DNA of 64,000 nucleotides from CAVXXB01 sp963765585 (GTDB lineage Bacteria > Calditrichota > Calditrichia > JAJRVZ01). The DNA lies in NCBI GenBank assembly GCA_963765585.1, contig CAVXXB010000011.1, forward strand, positions 248,001 to 312,000, in the 5' to 3' direction. How positions within the stretch are numbered: position 1 is the stretch's first letter; every line of letters begins with the position of its first letter. Below the pieces are notes generated by a model that ran no database searches, was not told where the DNA came from, and was given only the letters and a program-made list of their open reading frames with translations. Position numbers and translations under genes: made by a program. Shown piece by piece: positions 27,091 to 36,948 of the stretch.

Positions 27091-28595
27091 TATTCCAGGT
27101 CGATTTTAAAAAACAAATCGACACCACTTTCTCTGGGATGACCCTGGATCAATTGCAAATATATTTGCTTCCAGATCTCATACTCCAGGGTAATAGTTTC
27201 CGGTGCAAGATCATTATCATTATTTTGCCCGAACTCACGCTTATAAGTTACAAAAAGATCATTAGTAATGTATTTCCCAATAATAAAATTTGCGGATTTC
27301 CAGTTATCTGTCGCATTTACCTCCATTACATCTAACTGAAGGTTATCACCAACTGATCTGGAAACCCGGTCTGATAAATAATTTGAAACCAGTCCCATAG
27401 CAGCTGTGCTTTCTAAACTTGAACCAGCAAGGTCAGATTGATTACTATAATTGAGTTCGTTCTTTTTTCGACCATGCAATATAATAGAGATGGCATCTTC
27501 CTGTGAAAGTTCATTTAGATCTTCATAAAACTTAATTACCGGATTTTGCAGGTCACCTGAAACCTTCAATACCAGGAATTTTCGCTCTCTGCCAGTGGTA
27601 CGGTATTCATATTGCGCTTCCAGTTTAATTGGAGTAATCACATTCCTGCGACCCTGAAATTCAACCAAACCTTCAACCACTATAAACCTCCGTCCCAATA
27701 TATCATATTGCCCCCGCACTGTTTTTAAAGGACCGGAAACTAGAACATCGCCTTCTGAAAAACCCATAATTAAGTTACCTTCAAGTTCCACACGTAGTTG
27801 TGGATTGCGAATCCAGGTATTGCCGTTCATCTTAATCGCAATATCACCTTCAAGCATTTCCAGGAATTTAGGTGCTTGTAAAGTATCTCTGACATTCACA
27901 TGTATTACTTCATTAGACATATGGGGATTATCATTGATCTGCGTATCTCGTGTCTTGACCAACAATGGTTTTGCATCATCAGATCCGGTTGCTATTCCAC
28001 CGAGCCTTTCAAGAACCGCCGGCAAATAAAAATTTGATCTTATTATGTCTATTTCTCCACCAATCCGGGGTCCTTCCTCATAATTTTGAAATTGAATATC
28101 GGATGATATCTGAAGTTCAAAATCCTTATGCTGGGTTATGAAGAATTTGTCGGCCATTAATTTAAGATCACTACTGATGATTGAGTCATCCTCACCGGAA
28201 AAATCGAGTTGCATGTATCCTGTAGCGTTAATTGAGCCAGCATCCCGCGCAACCTCAAATTTTTTCAAGACAAAACGATCTTTTTCTGCTACAAGATCAA
28301 TATTAATCTTCTGATAATCAATTCCCCAAAAGGGATTCTTTATCATTCCGTCCTTGATCAAAATATTTCCATTTATAAACGGATCTTTAATCGTGTTGTT
28401 AATGATCAGATCACAAATGAACTTGCCTCCGGGATCTTCAAGATTGTAATTGGCTGCAAGTAATATAGAAAGCGGGATCGGAGTGGATTTAATTTTTATG
28501 TCTATATTGTCAGATTCATTAATAATTGGCAAACTGTCTGTCAGGGAGATATGCAAAGGCAAAGTACCGGCCATAGTCAAGACTATCTGTCGCAT
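27090..28595 (-). CDS. tamB: TamB (DUF490) C-terminal fragment
   Basis: The C-terminal half of TamB, the large beta-taco protein of the translocation and assembly module, thought to bridge the membranes for outer-membrane protein insertion or phospholipid transport. The fragment includes the conserved C-terminal DUF490 region (IHGRKKNELNYSN, NYLSDRVSRSVGDNLQLD) and ends in FFKIDLE. Similarity starts at TMAGTLPLHISL (about 28580), exactly where the upstream fragment loses it: a one-base shift at AGTCTTGACTATG joins the two. The RACo-like ferredoxin start overlaps its stop. Confidence 0.82.
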   Translation of the reverse strand: MRQIVLTMAGTLPLHISLTDSLPIINESDNIDIKIKSTPIPLSILLAANYNLEDPGGKFICDLIINNTIKDPFINGNILIKDGMIKNPFWGIDYQKINIDLVAEKDRFVLKKFEVARDAGSINATGYMQLDFSGEDDSIISSDLKLMADKFFITQHKDFELQISSDIQFQNYEEGPRIGGEIDIIRSNFYLPAVLERLGGIATGSDDAKPLLVKTRDTQINDNPHMSNEVIHVNVRDTLQAPKFLEMLEGDIAIKMNGNTWIRNPQLRVELEGNLIMGFSEGDVLVSGPLKTVRGQYDILGRRFIVVEGLVEFQGRRNVITPIKLEAQYEYRTTGRERKFLVLKVSGDLQNPVIKFYEDLNELSQEDAISIILHGRKKNELNYSNQSDLAGSSLESTAAMGLVSNYLSDRVSRSVGDNLQLDVMEVNATDNWKSANFIIGKYITNDLFVTYKREFGQNNDNDLAPETITLEYEIWKQIYLQLIQGHPRESGVDLFFKIDLE

Positions 28596-30990
28596 TAATG
28601 GCCAGCATCAGATCAAGTAGCAGCTGATCTCCGCCATATTCATATGCGCAGATCAGCTCCTGGAAATTCAGATCTCTGGCCCTCCCATGCTCCAGTGATA
28701 ATTTCCCTGCAAAAATCGGTGCTTGCATCGTACCAGATAAGTCCAGAGATAAATCTATTTTACCGGCAAAATCCTGCTCAATCTCCAGGCTTTGCATCAG
28801 TAAATTTAAATCAATATCGTTAATTCTGGTTGAAAAGTTCTGATAACCATTCATACTCAGCATGCCATGTGCATCAATGCTTCGGCTATCTTCGCAATTG
28901 ATACAATGCACATGAAATTTTTCAATATTAATATTTTGAATATTCTGGTCAAAATCCATATTCTTCAAATAACCTGACCATTGTTCTTTCCGGAACATAA
29001 AATCAATTTGTGGTATATCAACAGAAATAATACTATCAGGTTTTACAGTAACGGTGAATGATCCATAAATATCCGGAGTATACAAAAAACTTATTTCTGA
29101 AGATATTTCATCGTACTCATAAACTGATTTAATCTGAATTTGCCCTATTTGTTGATCTTTAACAGATATCCCGGCCAGAGTCAGGACTCCATCCCACATA
29201 AATTTATCATTTTCCAATAATATTGCCGCCGTACCCTTCATTGTATCAAGATCTATAGTATTGAATTTTACATTGTTCAAATCGAATTGAGTATGATTTG
29301 TAAAGGAGGAAAATTTACCACGTAGCGCACCTGTTATAGATCCATTTGCTCTTAAAGAATCTATATTTAGAAGCGGTCCCAATTTTTCAAGATCCCGTAT
29401 TTGAATGGTGTAGTCCAGATCGTTATGGCCATAGAAATTTCCGGTTCCGGCCAAAAGGACCTCAGCAAATGATGTGTGAAGACTAAGTGAATCAAGAATA
29501 TACAGGCTATCTCTGAATTGAAGACGGGTATTAAACAAATCAATAAAATATTCATCGTATCTCGAATTAAACATATTCACATCAATATATGAATAATAAT
29601 CAGGATTGGATAAATTGGAATATTCCAACTGAATATCAAAATTTAAATCGGTATCGATGCCGTCCGTATCTAGTGCTTTTTGAAGATTTAAATTTCGTAT
29701 TTCCGCCTTAGCAATAATTTTAGGATCATTAAATAAGTGGTCAATCTCGCTCTGTATATTAAATCTGCCATTTTTACTATTTATCTGTAGTATGCTTTTT
29801 ACATTACCGTTTGCAAACTGTGCCTGCAGGCGAAAAGATTCTGGTGAATAATTTTTATATTTGAGTTCCGTCAGATGGCCCGTTATTTCCAGATTATGTT
29901 CATCCTGGTTTTTGATCCACCCCTTTATATATATATCCCCGGCGGCTATTTGCACCGGTACATCTAATTCAAGCCAGTTTTCAAGGATTATATTGTTAAA
30001 TTCTATTCTGGATTCAAACTCAACAGCTCCTGATTGCTCACTATCAAACAGACTGGCTCCATTTACTGAAAATATATTTACTGATAAAGACTGGCTACCG
30101 GCTTTTAAATTCAAGCCAAGACTTATGCTATCCTCCACTATTTTTCCTGAAAATTCAAGATCGCGTTTACTCCCAACCATAATATCAGGTAAAAGAATGT
30201 GTAACTCCGTCAGATCCAGATCCCGGGCAGCCAGTTGTAACTCGCCCATTTGACTGTCATTGTTTTTAAAATTTCCTAATGCAGATATTCTGTTCCTGCC
30301 TGTAATCAATTCAAAATTATTCAGTTCAAGTGACTCTTTATTTATGCCAAAATCGAAGGCCAGCTTTTCTAATTCCAGGTCCGGATCTTTAGCTTTAAAC
30401 CCCATACTATCCAGTTGCAAATGGAACTTATCAGTCCGGTACTCAGCTGCCAGATCAATATTAATATTCCTGATTTCTGAAGGGATAAGATCTTCTGTCG
30501 CTTGAATTACGATTAATCCACGTCTTAAGGAAAATTTTTCAATTACAATTGAATAATCGAAGGTCGATGAATCCGCGTTTAGCGAATCAACCACAGTAAC
30601 GGAGTCTCCGGAAAAGAGACTGGTAATATTCCATTCACCATTCTTATTCTGGTTCAAAAGAATTTCAGGCATCTCAATAGTTAGATTTTGAATAACTATT
30701 CTCTTGTCTATCAATGGCCATAAGGCATATCCGGCAGAAATATTTGAAATAGAAATGATGCTGTCTGTCTGATCAGTCACAATTAGATCATGAATTTCAA
30801 GATTGGTGAACAAAGTACCATCAATATGACCGATCACAACATTAGCTGAAAGGGATTCTGACAATACTGCAGCTAACTTATCGCTGAGCCAGGATTTGAA
30901 AATTGATGTCTGAGTGAGTATACTGGCTAAAATTAGCAGGCTCAGTAAAGCTGTAAGTATCCAAAAAAATATTTTAAGTAACTTTTTCAT
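28519..30990 (-). CDS. tamB: TamB N-terminal fragment (frameshifted)
   Basis: I chose the ATG at 30990 (MKKLLKIFFWILTALLSLLIL), which gives a short cytoplasmic start and one inner-membrane anchor; the longer frame to 31137 overlaps the upstream BamA-like gene. About 800 residues of repeating beta-strand sequence follow, typical of AsmA-like/TamB proteins, with no motifs beyond hydrophobic alternation and AsmA-like SISNISAGYALWPLI near the N-terminus. After DLMLAINATDSL the frame is wrong and soon stops; the next frame continues. Whole length would be about 1,300 residues, normal for TamB. It starts 10 bases after the BamA-like stop. Confidence 0.83.
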   Translation of the reverse strand: MKKLLKIFFWILTALLSLLILASILTQTSIFKSWLSDKLAAVLSESLSANVVIGHIDGTLFTNLEIHDLIVTDQTDSIISISNISAGYALWPLIDKRIVIQNLTIEMPEILLNQNKNGEWNITSLFSGDSVTVVDSLNADSSTFDYSIVIEKFSLRRGLIVIQATEDLIPSEIRNINIDLAAEYRTDKFHLQLDSMGFKAKDPDLELEKLAFDFGINKESLELNNFELITGRNRISALGNFKNNDSQMGELQLAARDLDLTELHILLPDIMVGSKRDLEFSGKIVEDSISLGLNLKAGSQSLSVNIFSVNGASLFDSEQSGAVEFESRIEFNNIILENWLELDVPVQIAAGDIYIKGWIKNQDEHNLEITGHLTELKYKNYSPESFRLQAQFANGNVKSILQINSKNGRFNIQSEIDHLFNDPKIIAKAEIRNLNLQKALDTDGIDTDLNFDIQLEYSNLSNPDYYSYIDVNMFNSRYDEYFIDLFNTRLQFRDSLYILDSLSLHTSFAEVLLAGTGNFYGHNDLDYTIQIRDLEKLGPLLNIDSLRANGSITGALRGKFSSFTNHTQFDLNNVKFNTIDLDTMKGTAAILLENDKFMWDGVLTLAGISVKDQQIGQIQIKSVYEYDEISSEISFLYTPDIYGSFTVTVKPDSIISVDIPQIDFMFRKEQWSGYLKNMDFDQNIQNINIEKFHVHCINCEDSRSIDAHGMLSMNGYQNFSTRINDIDLNLLMQSLEIEQDFAGKIDLSLDLSGTMQAPIFAGKLSLEHGRARDLNFQELICAYEYGGDQLLLDLMLAINATDSLDYGRYFAFAYLPDRQFANY

Positions 30991-31000
30991 ATACATTAAT

Positions 31001-32842
31001 TTAAAATGCGTGACCGATACTAAAATGATATTGGATCTTTGATTCAACATCAAACACCGGACGGGCGGCATCGAAACGAACAGGACCGATTGGGGTGTTG
31101 ATCCGCAGACCAATACCAGAAGAATAACGTAATTCATCTAAAGAATATGTAAATTCTCCCGTCCAGACATTACCACAATCAATAAACACAACGCCCGAGA
31201 CAATTCCGAAAATGGGATATCGTATTTCGCTGCTTAATTCAATTAAACTATTGCCGCCTAACGGATTTCCCTGGTCATCCTTTGGTCCAAGTTCCTGCCG
31301 TGCCCACCCGCGCACAGAGTAACTGCCCCCGGAATAAAACCTCTCCTCCACAGGAATAAAATCATCGCCGGATAAAGCATTGATACCGCCAATTTTTAGC
31401 CGCAATGCAAGGACACTGGCTTTGATACCAATATATTTTCTTGCATCAAGAACTGTTTTCATAAAAGGATATTCGATTGGTAAAAACAAGCCATTGTATT
31501 GAAGATTTGCCGAGACCAGTGAACCCTCCAGCGGCGTAATTACCGGAAAGGAGGTATCCCGGGTAATACCAAGATTGATCATTGATTTATTATATAGACC
31601 CCTGTAATCATCATTAAAATACTGACTATCGTCGCTTATACTCACCGAATCCTGATTGACCTTTTCATAGGTATATGTCAATGAAGTAAGCAAGTTGTGC
31701 GGAAAAGGATATAAAAGAGTATTACGAATTCCAAGACGACTCACTTTAAATCCTGGTTCATTCTGCTTGCGCGTAAATGGATTTACAATTAATTGCAATG
31801 AACGCATTAAAAATGATGGCTGAATGAATCTTAAATCCACGCGATATGGTTCAAGTGCTGAGGTACGTAAAAATAAATTCAGCCTCCTTGCTCCCCCAAG
31901 GAAAGAAAGTTTGGTGGCCTCAATAAAAGCCCTGAATCGTTCCTCGCTTCCATATCCGAAACCAAATCTGGAAGTTATTTGAGGCGCATTTTTTATTTTT
32001 AGAATAACCGGAATTTCAGGATTCTGGTTCTCGGTCAGGATGGTTTTAAAGGAGACAACCTGAAATAGCCCGAGCGAATAGATATCATTATAACTTGTAT
32101 CGATTAGAACCTGACTATATGCATCTCCTTTGCGAAATGCCAGATTATCATTAATCAGAGATTCTGAAAATTCATTATCGTTTTCAATTAATATGTCTCC
32201 GAAATAGCACATCGGTCCCGGTTCTATATACCATTCAATGGATACCTTTTGAAAATCTTCCGATAAAACCAGATCCGATCTTACTTTTACATATGGATAT
32301 CCCGAATTTAGATATTTTTGCAGGATTTTTTTTTCATCAGAATCAAGCCGGGCTTCTGTAAACCGCTCATCTTTTTTTAATACCAGGTTTAACGATAGGG
32401 GCCTAAGTATTGAACCGTGACTACTATCTGCTGAATTTTCATAGGTAGATAAATTAAAAGCAACAGAATCGATCAATACCGGCTCTCCTTCCCTGATATC
32501 TATAATGATACTCACTTCTCTGTCTTTTTTGTTTATCTCTGCGAATTCGTGTGAGATTTTGACAGCAAGAAATCCTTCAGTCTGGTAATAATATTTGAGT
32601 TTATTAAGATCTGAAATCAACAAATCTTCACTAAATATATATGGATCATTCCCCATAATATGCCTTGAGAATGCACTGACAGTATACATCGAGACCTGTT
32701 TATCCAGATCAGTGGTTGAGAATGTTTCATTCCCCCTGTATGTAATGTTTTTTAATATATATCCTTCTTGTGCATATGAAAGAACGATACAGGAGGCAAG
32801 GACAAATAAGATTTGGAATATTTTACATTTGGATTGAATCAT
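31001..32842 (-). CDS. Omp85-family outer membrane protein (BamA/TamA-like)
   Basis: I chose the ATG at 32842, which follows AAAGAGCT and gives a signal peptide MIQSKCKIFQILFVL...LSYAQ (613 residues); the ATG at 32902 adds 20 residues. POTRA repeats fill the first 300 residues (ILKNITYRGNETFSTTDL, SVAFNL, VSIEWYIEPGPMCYFGDILI). The C-terminal half is the 16-strand barrel, with the conserved VRGWARQELGP loop motif and closing FSIGHAF. Pairing with tamB directly downstream, and POTRA count, favour a TamA-like partner, but it could also serve as the cell's BamA. The operon is read leftward. Confidence 0.9.
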   Translation of the reverse strand: MIQSKCKIFQILFVLASCIVLSYAQEGYILKNITYRGNETFSTTDLDKQVSMYTVSAFSRHIMGNDPYIFSEDLLISDLNKLKYYYQTEGFLAVKISHEFAEINKKDREVSIIIDIREGEPVLIDSVAFNLSTYENSADSSHGSILRPLSLNLVLKKDERFTEARLDSDEKKILQKYLNSGYPYVKVRSDLVLSEDFQKVSIEWYIEPGPMCYFGDILIENDNEFSESLINDNLAFRKGDAYSQVLIDTSYNDIYSLGLFQVVSFKTILTENQNPEIPVILKIKNAPQITSRFGFGYGSEERFRAFIEATKLSFLGGARRLNLFLRTSALEPYRVDLRFIQPSFLMRSLQLIVNPFTRKQNEPGFKVSRLGIRNTLLYPFPHNLLTSLTYTYEKVNQDSVSISDDSQYFNDDYRGLYNKSMINLGITRDTSFPVITPLEGSLVSANLQYNGLFLPIEYPFMKTVLDARKYIGIKASVLALRLKIGGINALSGDDFIPVEERFYSGGSYSVRGWARQELGPKDDQGNPLGGNSLIELSSEIRYPIFGIVSGVVFIDCGNVWTGEFTYSLDELRYSSGIGLRINTPIGPVRFDAARPVFDVESKIQYHFSIGHAF

Positions 32843-32980
32843 TAGCTCTTTTATTATAATTAACGATTGTTTAAAGTTCTTCAGATTGCGTAATGAAGAC
32901 ATTCATAGATCATTTTTGCAGAACTGCGATACAATGTGGCCCTGTACCAATACGAATTGATAAAATCATTTATTCAATAT

Positions 32981-35221
32981 CTAGTTCACCGGCATATTTT
33001 CCTGCAGGTATCTGGTTAGCAAACTACGCAAATGAAGGGTTGTATTCTCGCCCTCCCGGATCGAATGACTGCGATTCGGATACGCCATCATGGTAAAGGG
33101 TTTATTCAGGCGTATTAATTCATTAATCAACAATTCGGCACCCTGATAATGTACATTATCATCACCTGTACCATGCACCACTAACAGGTTTCCCCTAAGA
33201 TTCTTTGCATGCGTAATTGGTGATCCCTCTTTGTATCCATCGGGATTATCTTTGGGCAAACCCATATAACGTTCCTGATAAATGGTATCATACAATCGTT
33301 GATTGGGAACCGGTGCCACAGACATGGCAGTATGATAGAGTTCGGGATACCGGAAGATCATATTCAAACTCATAGAACCACCGCCACTCCAGCCCCAAAT
33401 CGCAATGCGCCCGGGATCCATATATGGTCGTTCATCAAGCAGCACACGCACCGCAGTTGCCTGGTCCAGGGACGCCAGTATTCCAATCTTACCATATACC
33501 ATTTTTCGCCACTCACGACCACGTGGTGCAGGTGTTCCCCGATTATCGATACTCATAATGATATATCCCTTTTGACTCAACAGCAGATGCCACATATATG
33601 TTGAGCCAAACCATTTATCCAGTACCGTCTGATTCCAGGGCTCACCATAGATATAGAACAAAACCGGATATTTCTGAGATTCGTCAAAATCAGGTGGTAA
33701 AATCGTATAGCCGTCAAGGGCGACATCATCTTCAATATTTACGCGGAAAAATTCTGTTTCACCAGTATTAAGCCCACTCAGTTTATCTTTAAGTTTATCA
33801 TTGTCCACCATGACGCGAACAACTTCATGTGAGGGCAATTGAACAAGTTCCGTTCTCGGAGGAATATTAAATGCAGAATAGGTATGAATGGCATATTTTC
33901 CATCGGGACTGAATTCATAAACATGTGTCCCCGCTTCTTTTTCCGGATTTATCAAGACCGGTTTCGATTTTTTATAAATATTTCCGCGAAACAAATAGCG
34001 TTGGGTGGGATTAGAAGGAGATGCGATGTAGTAATAATCCCCGGATTCGCTATCCACATAGTTGAGTTTAATCACATCAAAATCACCGGGTGATACGCAG
34101 GTGATACCGCTACCATCGCGATTGACCATATATAAATGCCGCCAGCCATCACGCTCGCTGATCCAGATAAACTGTTTGTTATTATTCACCCATTTAAAAT
34201 CGGTGACTACATCAAGCCATGCAGCATCTTTTTCAGTAAGCAGTATTTGGGTCTCATCTTTTTGCATATCCCATTCGGTCAGCCAGATTGTATTTTGCTG
34301 ACGGTTAAGACGTTGGAATAAAATATTATTTGATTCAGGAATCCATTCCATCCAGGCAATATAATGCTGCCGGGGATCACCCGGTAAGTCTAAAAATTTT
34401 ATCTTTGCACTATTCACACTGACAACACCTATTTTGCAGGCAGAGTTGGTCGTTCCGACTTTGGGATATTGAATGGGAATCAATTTGGGATATATCGAAT
34501 CGGTATTGTTAATCATATAAAAAGTACCAATCCCTTCCGCATCAAGTTGCCAAAAGGCGATATTTTCAGAATCCGGACTCCAGCGAAATCCTTTACGTAG
34601 ATGAAATTCTTCCTCATATACCCAGTCGAAAGTGCCATTGATTATTGTGTCTGAGCCATCGGATGTAAGTTGTTTGATTTTTTGATCACTCAGGTCTTCA
34701 ACATATAAATTATTTTTATAGACATATGCCACCTGGTTGCTATTTGGAGAGAATTCGGCGAACATCAATGATGCAGATTCAAGTCCTTTACCCACTTGCC
34801 ATAATTTTTCTGAATTGGTATCATATACCCAATAGTCACCGCGTGTATGGTACCGCCAGACTTTTCTCGTATTGGTAAAAATGAGTAAATATTGCTTGTT
34901 TCCCGACCACTGATAACTGTATACATCCAACGGATCGGTTTTGCCCATGGGAATTAATTTTTCAGCCGGTACGACAACATTCTTTTCACCGGATTTGGTT
35001 GTAAACTCATCTATGTCTTTGAGTTTATACTTTTTCCGGTCGGTCGGTGTATACGACTGACCATTATTCAGCCATTGTACACTTCCGAACGCCTCCGCAT
35101 CAAAGACTTTATCCTTAAATATTTGTTCCAGGGTAATCTGTGAAGGATTCATTTCCTGAGCGGCAATTATTCCCGTGCAGACGAGAACTAAAAGAATACT
35201 TAATATCAACAATTTCTTCAT
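32981..35221 (-). CDS. Dipeptidyl peptidase IV (S9B prolyl oligopeptidase family)
   Basis: I chose the ATG at 35221, behind GGGAGAAAG and giving a clean signal peptide (MKKLLILSILLVLVCTGIIA). Mature length is about 725 residues, as for bacterial DPP4. Residues about 50-480 form the beta-propeller (FDWVYEEEFHLRKGFRWSPD is the substrate-binding Glu-Glu loop). The alpha/beta hydrolase domain follows, with serine in WGWSGGGSM (about residue 612), Asp in HGTGDDNVH and His in NRSHSI (about 719). It cleaves X-Pro or X-Ala dipeptides in the periplasm. A 383-base mobile element lies 23 bases upstream of the start, so its original promoter may be displaced. Confidence 0.93.
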   Translation of the reverse strand: MKKLLILSILLVLVCTGIIAAQEMNPSQITLEQIFKDKVFDAEAFGSVQWLNNGQSYTPTDRKKYKLKDIDEFTTKSGEKNVVVPAEKLIPMGKTDPLDVYSYQWSGNKQYLLIFTNTRKVWRYHTRGDYWVYDTNSEKLWQVGKGLESASLMFAEFSPNSNQVAYVYKNNLYVEDLSDQKIKQLTSDGSDTIINGTFDWVYEEEFHLRKGFRWSPDSENIAFWQLDAEGIGTFYMINNTDSIYPKLIPIQYPKVGTTNSACKIGVVSVNSAKIKFLDLPGDPRQHYIAWMEWIPESNNILFQRLNRQQNTIWLTEWDMQKDETQILLTEKDAAWLDVVTDFKWVNNNKQFIWISERDGWRHLYMVNRDGSGITCVSPGDFDVIKLNYVDSESGDYYYIASPSNPTQRYLFRGNIYKKSKPVLINPEKEAGTHVYEFSPDGKYAIHTYSAFNIPPRTELVQLPSHEVVRVMVDNDKLKDKLSGLNTGETEFFRVNIEDDVALDGYTILPPDFDESQKYPVLFYIYGEPWNQTVLDKWFGSTYMWHLLLSQKGYIIMSIDNRGTPAPRGREWRKMVYGKIGILASLDQATAVRVLLDERPYMDPGRIAIWGWSGGGSMSLNMIFRYPELYHTAMSVAPVPNQRLYDTIYQERYMGLPKDNPDGYKEGSPITHAKNLRGNLLVVHGTGDDNVHYQGAELLINELIRLNKPFTMMAYPNRSHSIREGENTTLHLRSLLTRYLQENMPVN

Positions 35222-35236
35222 TTCTTTCTCCCACAA

Positions 35237-35635
35237 TGTTAGAGGGTAGTGTAAAAAATAACCACAGAGTACACAGAGTAAATTATTAATATTATTTAGG
35301 TTAATGCTATTTCTAATCATCTCCCCTCTGTGATCTCTTATAAGATAACTCTTCTTATTCCTTCTTTTAATTTGTCAACATTAAAATTGATCAACAATCC
35401 GACTTTTAGATTTTCTGCTCTCAGGTAAGTTAGCACCTGGGCAATATGAATATTCTAACAGACCTGGCCCAAGTAATGAGTGAACTTCAATAGCACAGGA
35501 AATTATTTTCTCAGTAATATCTCTTAAAGGATATTCTTTTAGAGTTCTCAGAGTTTTCCTCTGAGTGCTCTGTGGTTTCATCTTTTTATCCTGTTTTTCA
35601 TTTTTTCATAGAACTTTTGACACTACCTGTTAGAG
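35237..35635 (-). mobile_element. 383-bp TIR element with 8-bp target duplication, carrying a deleted GxxExxY gene (copy 1)
   Basis: The element spans 35245-35627. Left end GGTAGTGTAAAA and right end TTTTGACACTACC are inverted repeats (one mismatch over 13). A perfect 8-base duplication TGTTAGAG flanks it (35237-35244, 35628-35635). Just inside each end lies a second inverted repeat, AACCACAGAGTACACAGAG at 35260-35278 and its near-complement at 35560-35579. It encodes no transposase. A copy of exactly the same length, over 95 percent alike by eye, is at 39198-39580 with a different target duplication. Confidence 0.92.
35338..35581 (-). pseudogene. Internally deleted GxxExxY family gene inside the 383-bp element
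   Basis: An ORF of 66 codons from the ATG at 35581 starts with KPQSTQRKTL and continues into EKIISCAIEVHSLLGPGLLE, the N-terminal hallmark of GxxExxY proteins (PD-(D/E)xK-like fold). After LLEYSY the sequence jumps: in another frame the DNA encodes AQVLTYLRAENLKVGLLINF then NVDKLKEGIRRVIL and a stop at 35338, which is the family's C-terminus. About 60-70 middle codons, including the catalytic-like core, are missing. The N-terminal residues are read from the subterminal inverted repeat of the element. Confidence 0.85.
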
Positions 35636-35802
35636 GCAGTCTAAAACACTCCATAGAGAATTTTGTACTTATCTTCGATCATTCAAGTTAAGTCAAATAT
35701 TTGTACACTACAAAGTTCACGAAGAACACGAAGGCATTTTATAATAAACGCCCAATGTCATCTCGCAGAGATCCTCCCGTTCTATGTGCACCACGTTAAA
35801 AA

Positions 35803-36948
35803 TTAGTTAAACACAGAATCCGACAGACTTTCGATCGGACAAAACAAAATCGTTATGCCATTTATTTTTTGGACATACATATCAGACACAAAAGGACAGA
35901 TAACCAAATTTTTTCCCTCGGGGTACAGATCCCGAAAAATTTTCATCGAATTTATATTAAAATAATCAGGATTGATTTTACATTCTATGGTATGTACTGC
36001 TTTATTTTTCCCGCGTAATATAAAATCAATTTCGCGGCCTGATTTATCACGCCAGTACATAAGGTTATCGGCAGCACCAGAAGTCCGTAATGTATCCAAT
36101 ACGAGATGTTCCCAAAGTACATCACGATCTTCTTCCCTGATCTCATTCCAACCATTTATATGAGTGATAAATCCTGTATCAAATGCATACAATTTGGGAC
36201 GTTGGGTAATTTCACGCCGGCCACCACCATGAAACGGTGACAATAAATGAAGTGCATGTGAAATAATCAATGAATCAATATGCGATTTAACTGTTTGCCT
36301 GCTAAGATCACTAAGTTTTGCCAGATTAGTATAATCGGCAAGACCACCACTCTGTCTCATTAGCACCCTCAGAAGTTTTAAGAATCCTGTGCGATTTCGT
36401 ATGGAAAATAGTTCCTGTATATCACGGGCATAAAAGCTGTCAATCCATTCGGAAAAAAATGATTCATCTTTGACATTCATTAGGAGTGATTCCGGGAGTC
36501 CGCCATGCAACAGGCGTTTATCCAGATCATTTATTGCGAATTCATTTTGACATTCCTGCCAAAGAACGGGGGTTAAATAAATGGTTTGTTTACGTCCGGT
36601 CAGACTATCGCGAAACTTCTTTGTAGCAGCAAGTGTGGAAGAACCCGTTGCCAGCATCCTGAGATCCGGATATTCATCGGCAGCAATTTTCAGTAAGTTA
36701 CTTGGATCTTCCAACCGGTGAATTTCATCAAATACAATAACCGCATTCTCTTTTACACTTTTATAGAAGGATTCAGGATCTTGCAGTTTTCTCAAAGTAG
36801 ACGGCAAATCACAATTCAGATATATAATTTCATTAAGCATTTTAGACATAGTTGTTTTACCAACCCGTCTCACACCTGACAACCAGACAATGGGCCGAAC
36901 CTTCCAGGCTTCCTTAATTTTATCTATCCACAAATTACGAAAGACCAC
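35803..36948 (-). CDS. ATP-binding protein with DUF4143 (AAA_14 family)
   Basis: A 381-residue protein. The N-terminal AAA_14 ATPase domain has Walker A GVRRVGKTTM (residues 25-34), Walker B AVIVFDEIHR and sensor-like ATGSS. The C-terminal DUF4143 domain (about 190-380) includes a winged-helix-like part (LSDLSRQTVKSHIDSLIISH) and a nuclease-fold-like strand, GREIDFILRGKNKAVHTIECK. The family is widespread and often horizontally acquired, but its role is unknown; links to toxin-like or defence functions are speculation. It sits alone between a mobile-element relic and repeats, which fits transfer. Confidence 0.88.
   Translation of the reverse strand: MVFRNLWIDKIKEAWKVRPIVWLSGVRRVGKTTMSKMLNEIIYLNCDLPSTLRKLQDPESFYKSVKENAVIVFDEIHRLEDPSNLLKIAADEYPDLRMLATGSSTLAATKKFRDSLTGRKQTIYLTPVLWQECQNEFAINDLDKRLLHGGLPESLLMNVKDESFFSEWIDSFYARDIQELFSIRNRTGFLKLLRVLMRQSGGLADYTNLAKLSDLSRQTVKSHIDSLIISHALHLLSPFHGGGRREITQRPKLYAFDTGFITHINGWNEIREEDRDVLWEHLVLDTLRTSGAADNLMYWRDKSGREIDFILRGKNKAVHTIECKINPDYFNINSMKIFRDLYPEGKNLVICPFVSDMYVQKINGITILFCPIESLSDSVFN

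Noticed and set aside
35803..36948. Defence island around the DUF4143 ATPase
   Set aside because: No restriction, toxin-antitoxin, CRISPR or phage gene is adjacent; the neighbours are a protease, repeats and a lipoprotein.
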